Numbered from the stretch's first letter, positions 19,289 to 29,024 are shown. The stretch: DNA of 64,000 bases from an uncultured Rhodospirillales bacterium (GCA_903865895.1 CAIPLM010000084.1:42576-106575), one strand, 5' to 3'. Program-made: numbers and translations. The notes: generated by a model from the letters alone, not told the origin.

Positions 19289-19783
19289 TCAGATGCGCTG
19301 ATGCAGCACACAGACCAGGGTGAATAACCGCCGTGCAGTGGCGAAATCGATGGCGATCTTGCCTTCGAGCCGCTTGATCAGCAGCTCCGCCCCCTCGTTG
19401 TGCAGCCCGCGGCGGCCCATGTCGATCGCCTGGATGCGCTGCTCGCGCCCTTCGGCGACGGCGAGGATGTGGCTTTCCACCAGCATCTGATAGTCGCGGA
19501 TCAGGCCGCGGAATGGGCCGAGAGCGAGCAGGATGCCGCGCAACGGCGTGCCGTCGGCCGCGCGGATGTCGAATACGAGGCGGCCGTGTTGGATCGAAAG
19601 GCGTAGCCCATAGGGCCCGGGGCCGCCGCCAATCGGGAAAAAGCGGTTCTCGGCCTGCAGGTCGGCCACCGCCTGCGCTTGATCAGCCTCCAGGAGCGGG
19701 GAGAGGCGCGTCAGCGTCTCGCCCTCGAGCGCGATATCGGCAAGCCGCGCCCCTTCCGCCGCCAGACCGGCCGCGATGGTCAT
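19289..19783 (-). CDS. UPF0262 family protein
   Basis: A 164-residue protein found almost only in Alphaproteobacteria and of unknown function. Recognisable family stretches are [35 protein letters not shown] and [17 protein letters not shown]. No signal peptide or membrane segment is seen. It lies between the DUF983 gene (4-base gap) and mtnA on the same strand. Confidence 0.85.
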   Translation of the reverse strand: MTIAAGLAAEGARLADIALEGETLTRLSPLLEADQAQAVADLQAENRFFPIGGGPGPYGLRLSIQHGRLVFDIRAADGTPLRGILLALGPFRGLIRDYQMLVESHILAVAEGREQRIQAIDMGRRGLHNEGAELLIKRLEGKIAIDFATARRLFTLVCVLHQRI

Positions 19784-19787
19784 GCGG

Positions 19788-20213
19788 TCAGCCCGGGCCT
19801 TCCACGGTGAGCATGCCGAGCGAGGTCATCGCGCCCACGGTCATGCCTTTGATGGGTTGCAGCAGGCCGACCGCGAGCGCGACCGTCAATGGCAGCCAGA
19901 TCGCCGCGTGGATCCACAAATCGGGTGCCCAGGCCTTTTCCACCACGAGCATGGCCGGCACGATGAGATGGCCGACCACCACGATGGTGAAATACGGCGG
20001 CGCGTCATCGGCGCGGGCGAGGCCGAGCGGGGCATGGCATTCCGCACATTCCGCCTTTATGCGAAGGAACTTGGCGAACAGGCGCGATTTGCCGCAGGCG
20101 GGGCAGGTGCCCATGGCGCCACGGCGCAGCGCATCGGCCATGCGCGGCACCGGCCAGGCCGGCAGTTTCGGGGAACGATCGGGCGTCCAGCGGACGGGTT
20201 GGCCCTCGGGCAC
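19788..20213 (-). CDS. DUF983 family zinc-ribbon membrane protein
   Basis: A 141-residue protein with a four-cysteine ribbon (CPACGKSRLFAKFLRIKAECAEC) followed by two hydrophobic helices (YFTIVVVGHLIVPAMLVV and IWLPLTVALAVGLLQPI), the DUF983 layout. Its function is unknown. GTG 20213 is chosen because AGAGGT lies 6 bases before it and the protein then starts MPEGQPVRWTPDRSP; the frame is open 17 codons farther to GTG 20264. It precedes the UPF0262 gene. Confidence 0.82.
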   Translation of the reverse strand: MPEGQPVRWTPDRSPKLPAWPVPRMADALRRGAMGTCPACGKSRLFAKFLRIKAECAECHAPLGLARADDAPPYFTIVVVGHLIVPAMLVVEKAWAPDLWIHAAIWLPLTVALAVGLLQPIKGMTVGAMTSLGMLTVEGPG

Positions 20214-20316
20214 GGTGGCACCTCTCAGGAACAGACGGACAGCAGCGCGGGAAAAGTCCCTCACCGCAGTGCAGCATTACTTGATCCCGGCGAAAATGGC
20301 GACCAAGACTTTGCGC

Positions 20317-20961
20317 ATGTCCCGCATTCTCGTCATCAATCCCAATTGCAGCCAGGATTGTTCGGACGGCATCGCCGCCGCAATCGCCCCGTTCCGCCGC
20401 CTCGACGGCCCGGAGATTGATGTCGCCACCCTCGCGAGCGGCCCGAAGGCGATCTACTCCTGGCGCGAATGGCATGCGGTGGTGGAACCACTGTGCCACT
20501 TCGTCGAGCGCGCCACCGCCGACATCTTCATCGTCGCCTGCGCGTCCGACCCCGGGATCGAGGCGGTGCGCGCCTGCACCACCTCCCCGGTCCTCGGCAT
20601 TTTCCGCTGCGCCGTCACCGCCGCGGTGGCGCGGGCCGAGCGGTTCGGGGTGATCGCACTCGCCAATGCCTCAAAGGCCCGCCACATGTCCGCCATGCGC
20701 TCCCTCGGCCTCGAGTCGCGCCTCGCCGCCGAGGTGGCGATGAACGTCTCGCTCGAAACCCTGCTCGACCCCAAGGCCGCCCGCGGCCGGCTGATCACGG
20801 CGGCCAAGAAACTGGCCGATGCCGGGTCCGACACCATCATCCTCGGCTGCACCGGCATGAGCCATCACCGCGCGGCAATCGAGGCCGAACTCGGCCTGCC
20901 CGTCATCGACCCCTGCCAGGCCGCCATCGGCCAGGCACTGGCGATTGCGCTGACGATCTAG
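20317..20961 (+). CDS. Asp/Glu/hydantoin racemase family protein
   Basis: A 214-residue protein starting MSRILVINPNCSQDCSDGIA. The two cysteines of cofactor-independent racemases are present in VACASDPGIEA and LGCTGMSHHRAA, so it probably racemises an amino acid or hydantoin, or acts as a related maleate-type isomerase. The substrate is unknown. In-frame ATGs exist at 20296 and 20317, neither with a strong ribosome site. It lies 51 bases before the S9 peptidase on the same strand. Confidence 0.85.
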   Translation: MSRILVINPNCSQDCSDGIAAAIAPFRRLDGPEIDVATLASGPKAIYSWREWHAVVEPLCHFVERATADIFIVACASDPGIEAVRACTTSPVLGIFRCAVTAAVARAERFGVIALANASKARHMSAMRSLGLESRLAAEVAMNVSLETLLDPKAARGRLITAAKKLADAGSDTIILGCTGMSHHRAAIEAELGLPVIDPCQAAIGQALAIALTI

Positions 20962-21012
20962 CGCCGAGGCGCCGAGGCAGCCAGGATAGCGGCGAGAGAA
21001 GGAGACCGACCG

Positions 21013-22974
21013 ATGCCCCGCACGCTGACGCCCCAGGATGTGTTCGCCTTCGAGAGCGTCACCGACGCGCGGATCGCCCCCGATGGCCGCCGGGTGATCG
21101 CCACGTTGACCAAGCGGGATATCGCCACCGATACCCGGGTGCCGCGTCTGGTCGAGAGCCTCGATCGTGGCCCTTGGACGGAAATCGCCGGCACCGAGGG
21201 CGTCATGATGGCCCGCCTCGCGCCGGACGGTCGGCGGATCGCCCTGCTGCGGCGCGACGGCGGACGCAACCACGTGGCCGTCCATGACGGCACGCTCACC
21301 GTACTGCACGAGACCGAAGCCCCGCTGCGCGACCTGGCCTGGTCGCCCGATGGCACGCTGCTCGCCTTCCAGCAACGGATCGACTCGGCACTGCCCGAGT
21401 GGCTCGGCCTGCTCACTCCGCCGCCCGGCGCCGCCTGGGCCGCGCCGGTGAAACACACGGACCGGCTGTTCTACCGCCACGACGTCTCGGGCGAACTGCC
21501 GGAAAGCGTGTTCCACGCCTTCATCGTCCCCGCCGCCGGCGGCGCCCCGCGCCAACTCACCAACGGCCCCTGGTATAGCGGCATGCCGCACCACAACCCG
21601 CCCGGCCTCGTCTTCACGCCCGACGGCAGCGCCCTCCTCTTCGCCGGCAGCCAGGACCCGAAATGGGACCGCGAACCCGGCGAGACCGATATCCACTCCG
21701 TCAGCCTCGCCGATCGCAGCGTGCACCGCCTCACCGACATCAAGGGCGGCACCGCCCACCCCGCCCCCTCGCCGGACGGCAAGTGGCTCGCCTTCACCGC
21801 CGTGCACCACCGCGGCCTCAGCCATCATCTTCGCCGCCTCTTCATCATGCCGCTCGCCGGCGGGGCGCCGCGCGAAATCCTCCCCGACTTCGACCGCTCG
21901 ATCGGCGAAGTCGCCTGGGCGGCGGATGGCGCCTCCCTGCTGGTGAATTACGACGATGCCGGCCATACCCGCATCGCCCGCGTCACCCTCGATGGCACGA
22001 TCACCGTGCTGGCCCAGGATGCCGGTAGCGGCCAGATCGAGATGCCCTATGGCGGCGGCGCCACCTTCTCCGTCGCCACCGATGGCAGCGTCGCCTATGT
22101 CCGCACCACCACGACCACACCGTCCGACGTCGCGCTGGTGACGCCGAATGGCGACCAGGCGGTGCTCACCAGCCTCAACCAGACCCTCGCCGGCGGGTTC
22201 CGCGACGCCGAGGCGTTCACCGTGACGGGGCCGGAGGGGCGCGAGATCCCGTGCTGGCTGATGCTGCCGGAAGGGCAGGGGCCGCACCCCCTGATCCTCG
22301 AAATCCATGGCGGCCCCTACGCGCAGTACGGCGCTCGGTTTTCCATGAAATATCAGTTCCTTGCCGCCGCCGGCTACGCCGTGCTGTCGGTCAACCCGAC
22401 CGGCTCGACCGGCTATGGCGAGGACTTCGCCAACGCGCTGCACGCCCGCTTCCCCGGCCCCGACTGGGCGGATTTGATGGCGGCCGTCGATGCCGCCATC
22501 ACCCGGCCGGAGATCGATGCGCGCAACCTCTTCGTCACCGGCGTCAGCGGCGGCGGCGTGCTCACCTTGTGGTCGATCACCCATACCGAACGCTTCCGCG
22601 CCGCGGTCTCTATCAAGCCGGTGGTGAACTGGGAGAGCCTGATCCTCACCTCCGATATCGGCCCCTCCCTCGGCGTCACCTGGATGGGCGGCAAGCTGCC
22701 CTGGGAGGACCCGGAGGGCTACCGCGCCCTCTCGCCCCTCGCCCATGTCGCCGCCGCCCGCACGCCGACCCTGCTGATGTGTGGCGAGTCGGATCACCGC
22801 ACGCCAGCGTCCGAGGCGATCCAGATGTATACCGCGCTGAAGCTCGCGGGCGTCGAGGCCGAACTGCTGCGCTTCCCCGGTACCTCGCACAGCTCCTCGG
22901 TGATGCGCCCCTCGCTGTTCGCGGCCGAGGTCACGGCGACCATTGGCTGGTTCGAGCGGCACCGGATGCGCTGA
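21013..22974 (+). CDS. S9 family peptidase (prolyl oligopeptidase type)
   Basis: A 653-residue two-domain serine peptidase. The N-terminal ~390 residues form beta-propeller repeats (LAPDGRRIALL, WSPDGTLLAFQQ, PSPDGKWLAFTA). The C-terminal alpha/beta-hydrolase domain has the oxyanion region LILEIHGGPYAQYG, nucleophile S512 in TGVSGGG, the acid in GESDHRTP and the histidine in PGTSHSS. No signal peptide is seen, so it is probably a cytoplasmic acylaminoacyl- or dipeptidyl-peptidase. The ribosome site AAGGAGA precedes ATG 21013. Confidence 0.92.
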   Translation: MPRTLTPQDVFAFESVTDARIAPDGRRVIATLTKRDIATDTRVPRLVESLDRGPWTEIAGTEGVMMARLAPDGRRIALLRRDGGRNHVAVHDGTLTVLHETEAPLRDLAWSPDGTLLAFQQRIDSALPEWLGLLTPPPGAAWAAPVKHTDRLFYRHDVSGELPESVFHAFIVPAAGGAPRQLTNGPWYSGMPHHNPPGLVFTPDGSALLFAGSQDPKWDREPGETDIHSVSLADRSVHRLTDIKGGTAHPAPSPDGKWLAFTAVHHRGLSHHLRRLFIMPLAGGAPREILPDFDRSIGEVAWAADGASLLVNYDDAGHTRIARVTLDGTITVLAQDAGSGQIEMPYGGGATFSVATDGSVAYVRTTTTTPSDVALVTPNGDQAVLTSLNQTLAGGFRDAEAFTVTGPEGREIPCWLMLPEGQGPHPLILEIHGGPYAQYGARFSMKYQFLAAAGYAVLSVNPTGSTGYGEDFANALHARFPGPDWADLMAAVDAAITRPEIDARNLFVTGVSGGGVLTLWSITHTERFRAAVSIKPVVNWESLILTSDIGPSLGVTWMGGKLPWEDPEGYRALSPLAHVAAARTPTLLMCGESDHRTPASEAIQMYTALKLAGVEAELLRFPGTSHSSSVMRPSLFAAEVTATIGWFERHRMR

Positions 22975-23031
22975 AATACTTGCGATTCGGCACAGCGGGC
23001 CACATGTTTACGCTGTGAGCGGAGTGGCCGC

Positions 23032-23292
23032 GTGATGTACATCAACCTCAACTGGTTCTTCGGCGTACTCGCGATTGAGTTGTGGATCGTGCCCTACCTG
23101 ATAATATTCTGGCCCGACATCGTCGAGGCGTGGTCGCGGTCCCAAGATGAGCGGCGCATCCGCCGCTACGTGCGGGCGTATGAATGGCGCCAGCGCCGCT
23201 TCGCCATGGCGACCAGCGCGATCTCACCCGTATCGGTGCCCCGGAGCGGACGTTTCGCCGCAGCGATGCTGCCCAATCCTCTGAAATTGTGA
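23032..23292 (+). CDS. Small hypothetical membrane protein
   Basis: An 86-residue frame starting GTG 23032 with an ATG directly behind. Residues ~5-28 (NWFFGVLAIELWIVPYLIIF) form one hydrophobic helix, followed by a charged stretch rich in Arg (RSQDERRIRRYVRAYEWRQR). Third codon positions are GC-rich as in neighbours, which favours a real gene. I recognise no family, and a weak GGAG lies about 8 bases ahead of the start. Confidence 0.45.
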   Translation: MMYINLNWFFGVLAIELWIVPYLIIFWPDIVEAWSRSQDERRIRRYVRAYEWRQRRFAMATSAISPVSVPRSGRFAAAMLPNPLKL

Positions 23293-23333
23293 AAGAACAG
23301 GCGCAGACAAGCGCCATCCCCCGCGCATCGCCG

Positions 23334-23711
23334 TCAGGCCATGCCGGTTATCGAGGCTCCAGAGTGTGAAACAGGCCAAGGTGGACCCCGCGCAGGCACG
23401 CCCGCCCGCTGGCCCCGACCTCGCACGCCGCTCCGCCAGGCGCGCGCATGGGCGCGCGGCAGCAGCCGCCCATTGCGCCACGGCGCCGGCACGGCGATCC
23501 ACTCCACATAGGGCTCCGGAACCGCCTCGGCCTCGGCGAGGACGCACAGCACCACCACCGTCACCCCGCGATAATCCATGTCCGCCGCGCGCGCCCGCAC
23601 CCTGGCCCGGCCCAGCAGGGCGGCCAGCAACGCCCACAGCAAAGCGCCGAGCAGGGCGGCAATGCCGGCCTCGGCACGGTCGTGCGGGGGAAGGGTGGGC
23701 GGCGAAGTCAT
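23334..23711 (-). CDS. Hypothetical protein with one membrane helix
   Basis: A 125-residue frame from ATG 23711. An N-terminal hydrophobic segment (GIAALLGALLWALLAALLG) is followed by a basic patch, a beta-like run (GVTVVVLCVLAEAEAVPEPY) and an Arg-rich tail. Third-position GC is strong up to about residue 95 and less convincing in the tail, so the 3' end could be frameshifted. GGAG lies 13 bases before the ATG. No family is recognised. It is convergent with the small gene at 23032. Confidence 0.45.
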   Translation of the reverse strand: MTSPPTLPPHDRAEAGIAALLGALLWALLAALLGRARVRARAADMDYRGVTVVVLCVLAEAEAVPEPYVEWIAVPAPWRNGRLLPRAHARAWRSGVRGRGQRAGVPARGPPWPVSHSGASITGMA

Positions 23712-23910
23712 GCGGTTTTGGTCACTCCTGGTTACATCAATAGAAATATAGATAACTGTCGGCTTAGAAGCAAGGGGAATTTCGCGGTCCCGGCAAATTT
23801 CCCTCCCAGCACCGACGCCGCAATTCAGGCGGCCCCCATGCATGCCGGCATTGCGCCATACTGAAGCGCGCGCGATACACCGCCGCTCCCGCCCATGATA
23901 CAGGCCCGCC

Positions 23911-24396
23911 ATGGACCAGCACGCCCCCTCCACCCGCCCGCGCGTCATCGCCGTCGGCTGTGACCACGCCGGCTACCCGCTGAAGCCCGACCTGCTCGCC
24001 CATCTCGAGGCGCTGGGCTGGCGGGTGACGGATGTCGGCACCCACTCCGCCACCGAGCGGGTGGACTACCCCGATTTCGCCGCGCTCGCCTGCGCCGAGG
24101 TGGTGGCAGGCCGCGCCCGCTTCGCCCTGCTCATCTGCGGCACCGGCATTGGCATCTCCATTGCGGCCAACCGCAACCCCGCCATCCGCTGCGCCCACGC
24201 CTCCGAGCCCACCACGGCCCGCCTTACGCGCGAGCACAACGATGCCAACGCGCTGGCCCTCGGCGCCCGGATGATCGGCTCCGCACTCGCCACCGATATT
24301 CTCGATGCCTTCCTCGAAGGCCAGTTCGAGGGCGGCCGCCACACCGCCCGCGTCGCCAAGTTAACCCCCGCCTTCAGCCAGGACACGCTTGCATGA
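23911..24396 (+). CDS. rpiB: Ribose-5-phosphate isomerase B
   Basis: A 161-residue sugar-phosphate isomerase of the LacA/RpiB fold, interconverting ribose-5-phosphate and ribulose-5-phosphate. Motifs are [16 protein letters not shown] near the N-terminus, [14 protein letters not shown] and the catalytic-Cys segment [17 protein letters not shown], with [16 protein letters not shown]. Its stop overlaps the glyA start by 4 bases (ATGA), an arrangement common in Alphaproteobacteria. Confidence 0.94.
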   Translation: MDQHAPSTRPRVIAVGCDHAGYPLKPDLLAHLEALGWRVTDVGTHSATERVDYPDFAALACAEVVAGRARFALLICGTGIGISIAANRNPAIRCAHASEPTTARLTREHNDANALALGARMIGSALATDILDAFLEGQFEGGRHTARVAKLTPAFSQDTLA

Positions 24397-25679
24397 ACCA
24401 CATCGTCGCCCCCGGCTTCTTCGCCGCATCCCTCGCCGAGTCCGACCCGGAACTCGCCGCCGCCATCGGCCGCGAGCTGGTCCGCCAGCAGGACGGCATC
24501 GAGCTGATCGCCTCCGAGAACATCGTCTCGCGGGCGGTGATGGAGGCCCAGGGCTCGGTGCTCACCAATAAATACGCCGAGGGCTACCCCGGCCGCCGCT
24601 ATTATGGCGGCTGCGTCGAGGTCGATGTCGCGGAAAACCTGGCGATCGCCCGGGCCAAGCAGTTGTTCAACTGCGAATTCGCCAATGTGCAGCCCCATTC
24701 CGGCGCCCAGGCCAACCAGGCGGTGTTCCTCGCGCTGGTGAAGCCGGGCGACACCATCCTCGGCATGTCGCTCGCCGCCGGCGGGCACCTCACCCATGGC
24801 GCCGCGCCCAACCTCTCCGGCAAGTGGTTCAACGCCATCCAGTACGGCGTGCGCCAGGAGGACGGGCTGCTCGACTATGAGGAGCTCGAGCGCCTGGCCC
24901 GCGAACACAAGCCCAAGCTGATCATCGCCGGCGGCTCGGCCTATCCGCGCAGCATCGATTTCGCCCGCATCCGCCGCGCCGCCGACGAAGTGGGCGCCTA
25001 TTTCATGGTGGACATGGCGCATTTCGCCGGCCTCGCCGCCACCGGCGTCTACCCGACGCCGCTGCCCCATGCCCATGTGGTGACCACCACCACCCACAAG
25101 ACCCTGCGTGGCCCGCGCGGCGGCATGATCCTCAGCAATGACGTGGAACTCGGCAAGAAGATCAACTCCGCGGTGTTCCCCGGCCTGCAGGGCGGCCCGC
25201 TGATGCATGTGATTGCTGGAAAAGCAGCGGCTTTCGGCGAGGCGCTGCGGCCGGAGTTCAAAATCTATCAGGAAGCGGTCGCCGCCAACGCCCGCGCCTT
25301 GGCCGCCACCCTGGTGGAGCAGGGCCTCGCCATCGTCACCGGCGGCACCGACAGCCACCTCATGCTGGTCGATCTCCGCCCCAAGCGCGTCACCGGCAAG
25401 GCCGCCGAGGCGAGCCTCGAGCGGGCGCATATGACTGCCAACAAAAACGCCATCCCCTTCGACCCCGAGAAGCCCGCCATCACCTCCGGCATCCGCCTGG
25501 GCACCCCGGCCGCCACCTCGCGCGGCTTCGGCATCGCCGAGTTCCAGGAGGTCGGCCGCATGATCGGTGAGGTGCTGGATGGCCTCGCCGCCTCCAATGA
25601 CGGCAGCAATGACGTGGTTGAACAGGCCGTCGCCAAGCGGGTGCACGCGATGTGCGCGCGCTTCCCGATCTACCAGTAA
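24393..25679 (+). CDS. glyA: Serine hydroxymethyltransferase
   Basis: A 428-residue PLP enzyme converting serine and tetrahydrofolate to glycine and 5,10-methylene-THF, the main C1 source. It shows [35 protein letters not shown], and the PLP-lysine motif [16 protein letters not shown]. Length is typical. It is coupled to rpiB by a 4-base overlap and is followed 6 bases later by nrdR, probably in one transcript. Confidence 0.97.
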   Translation: MNHIVAPGFFAASLAESDPELAAAIGRELVRQQDGIELIASENIVSRAVMEAQGSVLTNKYAEGYPGRRYYGGCVEVDVAENLAIARAKQLFNCEFANVQPHSGAQANQAVFLALVKPGDTILGMSLAAGGHLTHGAAPNLSGKWFNAIQYGVRQEDGLLDYEELERLAREHKPKLIIAGGSAYPRSIDFARIRRAADEVGAYFMVDMAHFAGLAATGVYPTPLPHAHVVTTTTHKTLRGPRGGMILSNDVELGKKINSAVFPGLQGGPLMHVIAGKAAAFGEALRPEFKIYQEAVAANARALAATLVEQGLAIVTGGTDSHLMLVDLRPKRVTGKAAEASLERAHMTANKNAIPFDPEKPAITSGIRLGTPAATSRGFGIAEFQEVGRMIGEVLDGLAASNDGSNDVVEQAVAKRVHAMCARFPIYQ

Positions 25680-25685
25680 CCGCCG

Positions 25686-26141
25686 ATGCGCTGCCCGTTC
25701 TGCGGCAATGAGGACACCCAGGTGAAGGACAGCCGTCCTTCCGAGGATGGCAGCGCAATCCGCCGCCGGCGCTTCTGCACCGGCTGCACCCAGCGCTTCA
25801 CCACGGTGGAGCGGGTGCAACTGCGCGAACTCGTGGTGGTGAAGCAGGACGGCCGCCGCGTGCCGTTCGACCGCGACAAGCTCGCCCGCTCCATCCGCGT
25901 CGCGCTGCGCAAGCGCCCGGTGCAGGAGGAGCGCATGGAGCGCATCGTCAACGGCCTGGTGCGCCAGCTCGAAGCCTCCGGCGAGAGCGACATCCCGAGC
26001 CAGCAGATCGGCGAAATGGTGATGGAGACGCTGAAGGAGGTCGATGCGGTGGCCTATGTCCGCTTCGCCTCGGTCTACCGCAATTTCCGCGAAGCCAAGG
26101 ACTTCGAGGCTTTTCTTGGCAAGCTGGGCGATCCGGCCTGA
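25686..26141 (+). CDS. nrdR: Transcriptional repressor NrdR
   Basis: A 151-residue repressor of ribonucleotide reductase genes that senses ATP/dATP. The zinc ribbon uses CPFCG (C3, C6) and CTGC (C31, C34); the ATP-cone follows with [20 protein letters not shown]. It lies between glyA and ribD, a conserved setting. No NrdR-box was looked for beyond the immediate upstream region. Confidence 0.96.
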   Translation: MRCPFCGNEDTQVKDSRPSEDGSAIRRRRFCTGCTQRFTTVERVQLRELVVVKQDGRRVPFDRDKLARSIRVALRKRPVQEERMERIVNGLVRQLEASGESDIPSQQIGEMVMETLKEVDAVAYVRFASVYRNFREAKDFEAFLGKLGDPA

Positions 26142-26176
26142 CTCCGCCGCGCTCTTTTGAAATCAACACATTACCC

Positions 26177-27301
26177 GTGAAACCTCCCGCCGCCCCGCAG
26201 CCCTCCGCCGATGACCTCGCACATATGCGGGCTGCCCTCGCGCTGGCCCGTCGCGGCCTCGGCGCCTGCTGGCCAAACCCCTCGGTCGGCTGCGTCATCG
26301 TGCGCGACGGCCGCGTGGTCGGCCGCGGCCGCACCTCCCCCGGCGGGCGCCCGCATGGCGAGCCTAACGCACTTGCCATGGCCGGCGACCTCGCCCGCGG
26401 CGCCACCGCCTATGTCACCCTTGAGCCCTGCTGCCACCACGGCCGCACGCCGCCCTGCACCGACGCGCTGATCGCCGCCGGCATCGCCCGGGTGGTGATC
26501 GCCTCGCGTGACGTCGATCCCCGCGTCAACGGCGCCGGCGCCGCCCGCCTGCGCGCCGCCGGGATCGAGGTGCTGGAGGCGGTGCTGGTCGCCGAGGCGG
26601 ATGAGGTCAATGCCGGCTTCTTCACCAAGGTCCGCGCCGGCCGCCCCCTGGTGACGCTGAAACTCGCCTCCACGCTGGATGGCCGCATCGCCACCTCCGC
26701 CGGCGAGAGCCGCTGGATCACCGGCCCCGAAGCCCGCCGCGCCGCGCACGGGCTGCGCGGCCGGGCGGACGCCATCATGGTCGGCGCCGGCACGGTGATG
26801 GCGGATGACCCGGACCTCACCTGCCGCCTGCCCGGCATGCGGGCAACACCCTTGGTCCGCGTGGTCGCCGACAGCCATTTGCGCACGCCGCTGACCTCCC
26901 GCCTCGCTGCCTCGGCCAAGGACTCGCCGACCTGGATCATCGCCCGCAACGGCGCCGACCCCATCCGCCGCCGCGCCTTGGCCGGCATCGGCGTCACCGT
27001 GATCGACGTGCCCGGCGCCGCCGCCGGCGTCGATCTCAAGCGCGCCTTGGAGGCGCTGGCCGAGCGCGGCATCACCCGATTGCTGGTCGAAGGTGGCGGA
27101 CAGCTTGCAGGATCGCTCCTGCGTGCCGATCTGGTGGATCGGCTGGTGTGGTTCCACGCCCCATCGGTGATGGGCGGGGACGGCTGGCCGGCGGCGGCGG
27201 CCTTCGGGGTGGAGCGGCTTGCCGAGATGCCCCGTTTCGTGCGCCATACCGCCTCGGCGGTCGGCGCGGATGTGTTGACCGAGTTTCGGAGGGAAGCCTG
27301 A
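26177..27301 (+). CDS. ribD: Riboflavin biosynthesis deaminase/reductase RibD
   Basis: A 374-residue bifunctional enzyme carrying out the deamination and side-chain reduction steps of riboflavin synthesis. The N-terminal zinc deaminase has PHGEPNAL (usually HAE) and LEPCCHHGRTPPC; the catalytic Glu and zinc ligands are kept. The C-terminal reductase shows TLKLASTLDGRIATSAGESR and LLVEGGGQLAGSLL. The start is GTG 26177. It begins a rib cluster with no room for an FMN riboswitch (35 bases after nrdR). Confidence 0.95.
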   Translation: MKPPAAPQPSADDLAHMRAALALARRGLGACWPNPSVGCVIVRDGRVVGRGRTSPGGRPHGEPNALAMAGDLARGATAYVTLEPCCHHGRTPPCTDALIAAGIARVVIASRDVDPRVNGAGAARLRAAGIEVLEAVLVAEADEVNAGFFTKVRAGRPLVTLKLASTLDGRIATSAGESRWITGPEARRAAHGLRGRADAIMVGAGTVMADDPDLTCRLPGMRATPLVRVVADSHLRTPLTSRLAASAKDSPTWIIARNGADPIRRRALAGIGVTVIDVPGAAAGVDLKRALEALAERGITRLLVEGGGQLAGSLLRADLVDRLVWFHAPSVMGGDGWPAAAAFGVERLAEMPRFVRHTASAVGADVLTEFRREA

Positions 27302-27900
27302 TGTTCACCGGTATCGTCACCGGCCTCGGCACTGTGCGCGCCATCACCCAATCCGGGTCCGGGCGGGACATGCGGCTGGAAATCGCCTCCCCCTGGCCGG
27401 AGACCGCGCGCATTCCCCTCGGCGCCTCCATCGCCTGCTCCGGCTGCTGCCTCACCGCGATCGAGCTCGGGCCCGACTGGTTCGCCGTCAACGCCTCGGA
27501 CGAGACGCTCTCCAAGACCACGCTGGGCGCCTGGCGCGTCGGCTCGCGGGTCAATCTCGAACGCCCGCTGAAGGTGGGTGACGAGCTCGGCGGCCATATC
27601 GTCGCCGGCCATGTGGACGGGGTTGGCGAGGTGCTCTCGGCCGATCCGGTCAACGGCTCGGTGCGCTGGACCTTCCGGGTGCCCGACCCGCTCGCCCGCT
27701 TCATCGCGCCGAAAGGATCGGTCGCGATCGACGGCGTCTCGCTGACCGTCAACGAGGTCCGCGGCCCGGAGTTCAGCGTCAACATCATCCCGCACACGGC
27801 TGCCGTGACGAGCTTCGGCTTCCTAAAGCCCGGCGATCCCGTGAACATCGAAATTGATACCGTCGCCCGCTATGTCGCCCGGCTCTCGGAGTACAAATGA
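27301..27900 (+). CDS. ribE: Riboflavin synthase alpha chain
   Basis: A 199-residue enzyme dismutating two lumazines into riboflavin. Starts MFTGIVTGLGTVRAI and has two internally similar lumazine-binding halves, each with a G-x-H-I/V pattern (GGHIVAGHVDGVG) and N-terminal CSGCCLTAIEL / SVAIDGVSLTVNEV elements. ATG 27301 overlaps the ribD stop by one base (TGATG), and its own stop overlaps the next gene by 4 bases. Confidence 0.96.
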   Translation: MFTGIVTGLGTVRAITQSGSGRDMRLEIASPWPETARIPLGASIACSGCCLTAIELGPDWFAVNASDETLSKTTLGAWRVGSRVNLERPLKVGDELGGHIVAGHVDGVGEVLSADPVNGSVRWTFRVPDPLARFIAPKGSVAIDGVSLTVNEVRGPEFSVNIIPHTAAVTSFGFLKPGDPVNIEIDTVARYVARLSEYK

Positions 27901-29024
27901 CCGAACTCGTCACCCGCAACCTCTCCGACTACCTCGCCTCCGCCGAGGAGCTGATCGAGGAGGCGCGCAACGGGCGCATGTTCATCCTGGTGGATGACGA
28001 AGACCGCGAGAACGAGGGCGACCTCGTGATCCCCGCCCAGTTCGCGACCCCGGAGCAGGTCAACTTCATGGCCCGCCACGCCCGCGGCCTGATTTGCCTG
28101 GCCATGACCCGCCAGCGCGTGGAGCAGCTCGGCCTGCCGCTGATGAGCCAGTCCAACGGCACCCGGCACCAGACCGCCTTCACCGTCTCCATCGAGGCGC
28201 GCGACGGCGTGACCACCGGGATTTCCGCGCATGATCGCGCCCACACCATCGCGGTGGCGATCAACCCGGAAAGCAGCCGCGACGAAATCGTCACCCCCGG
28301 CCACGTCTTCCCGTTGATGGCCCGCGAGGGCGGCACGCTGATCCGCGCCGGCCACACCGAGGCCGCGGTGGATATCGCCCGCCTCGCCGGGCTCGTCCCC
28401 GCCGGCGTGATCTGCGAGATCATGAATGACGACGGCACCATGGCCCGCCTGCCGGACCTCGTCGCCTTCGCCCAACACCACAACCTCAAGCTCGGCACCA
28501 TCGCCGACCTCATCGGCCATCGCCGCCGCACCGAGCGGCTGGTGAAGCGGGTGCAGGAGGGCAAGATCACCCACGCCATCGGCGGCGAGTGGAAACTGGT
28601 GGTATTCGCCAATACCGTCGAATACGCCGAGCATCTCGTGCTGGTGAAGGGCGACCTCTCCGCCCCCGGTCCGGTGATGGTGCGCATGCACGGCGTCGAT
28701 CTGCTGAACGACCTGCTGGGCGACGTCACCCGCGACAGCCTCAACCACGCCATGGCGATGATCGCCGAGGAGGGCAGGGGCGCCGTCGTCCTGCTGCGCG
28801 AAATGCGCGCCGAGACCATCTCGGAGCGCGTGCGCAAGCTGACCGGCGCCGAGCGCCCGCGCACCGAACTGCGGGATTACGGCATCGGCGCGCAAATCCT
28901 GCTCGAACTCGGGGTGCGCGAGATGGTGCTGCTGTCCAACACGCACCAGCACATCATCGGCCTTGAGGGCTACGGCCTGAAGGTGATCGAACGCCGACCG
29001 ATCGCCCCGGAGGTCGCAAGGTGA
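27897..29024 (+). CDS. ribB: DHBP synthase RibB with degenerate GTP cyclohydrolase II half
   Basis: A 375-residue fusion. Residues ~1-210 are a complete 3,4-dihydroxy-2-butanone-4-phosphate synthase (LVDDEDRENEGDLVIPA, SQSNGTRHQTAFTVSIEA, GHTEAAVDIARLAGL). The rest has the GCH II fold pattern (AMIAEEGRGAVVLLRE, LRDYGIGAQILLELGVREMV) but the zinc-binding cysteine motif is replaced by VDLLNDLLGDVTRDSLNH, with no cysteine. Such RibB-RibX fusions are known and lack GCH II activity, so a separate ribA is needed elsewhere. Overlaps ribE and ribH by 4 bases. Confidence 0.93.
   Translation: MTELVTRNLSDYLASAEELIEEARNGRMFILVDDEDRENEGDLVIPAQFATPEQVNFMARHARGLICLAMTRQRVEQLGLPLMSQSNGTRHQTAFTVSIEARDGVTTGISAHDRAHTIAVAINPESSRDEIVTPGHVFPLMAREGGTLIRAGHTEAAVDIARLAGLVPAGVICEIMNDDGTMARLPDLVAFAQHHNLKLGTIADLIGHRRRTERLVKRVQEGKITHAIGGEWKLVVFANTVEYAEHLVLVKGDLSAPGPVMVRMHGVDLLNDLLGDVTRDSLNHAMAMIAEEGRGAVVLLREMRAETISERVRKLTGAERPRTELRDYGIGAQILLELGVREMVLLSNTHQHIIGLEGYGLKVIERRPIAPEVAR

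Noticed and set aside
19513..20316. Long upstream extension of the racemase frame
   Set aside because: It lies opposite the UPF0262 and DUF983 genes and does not resemble a racemase or any domain.
20671..22962. 763-codon minus-strand frame opposite the racemase and S9 peptidase
   Set aside because: Runs antisense to two genes with intact active-site motifs, and shows no recognisable domain.
24066..25820. 584-codon minus-strand frame opposite rpiB, glyA and nrdR
   Set aside because: Antisense shadow of well-defined genes.
26142..26176. FMN riboswitch ahead of ribD
   Set aside because: Only 35 bases separate nrdR and ribD, with no RFN-type motifs.
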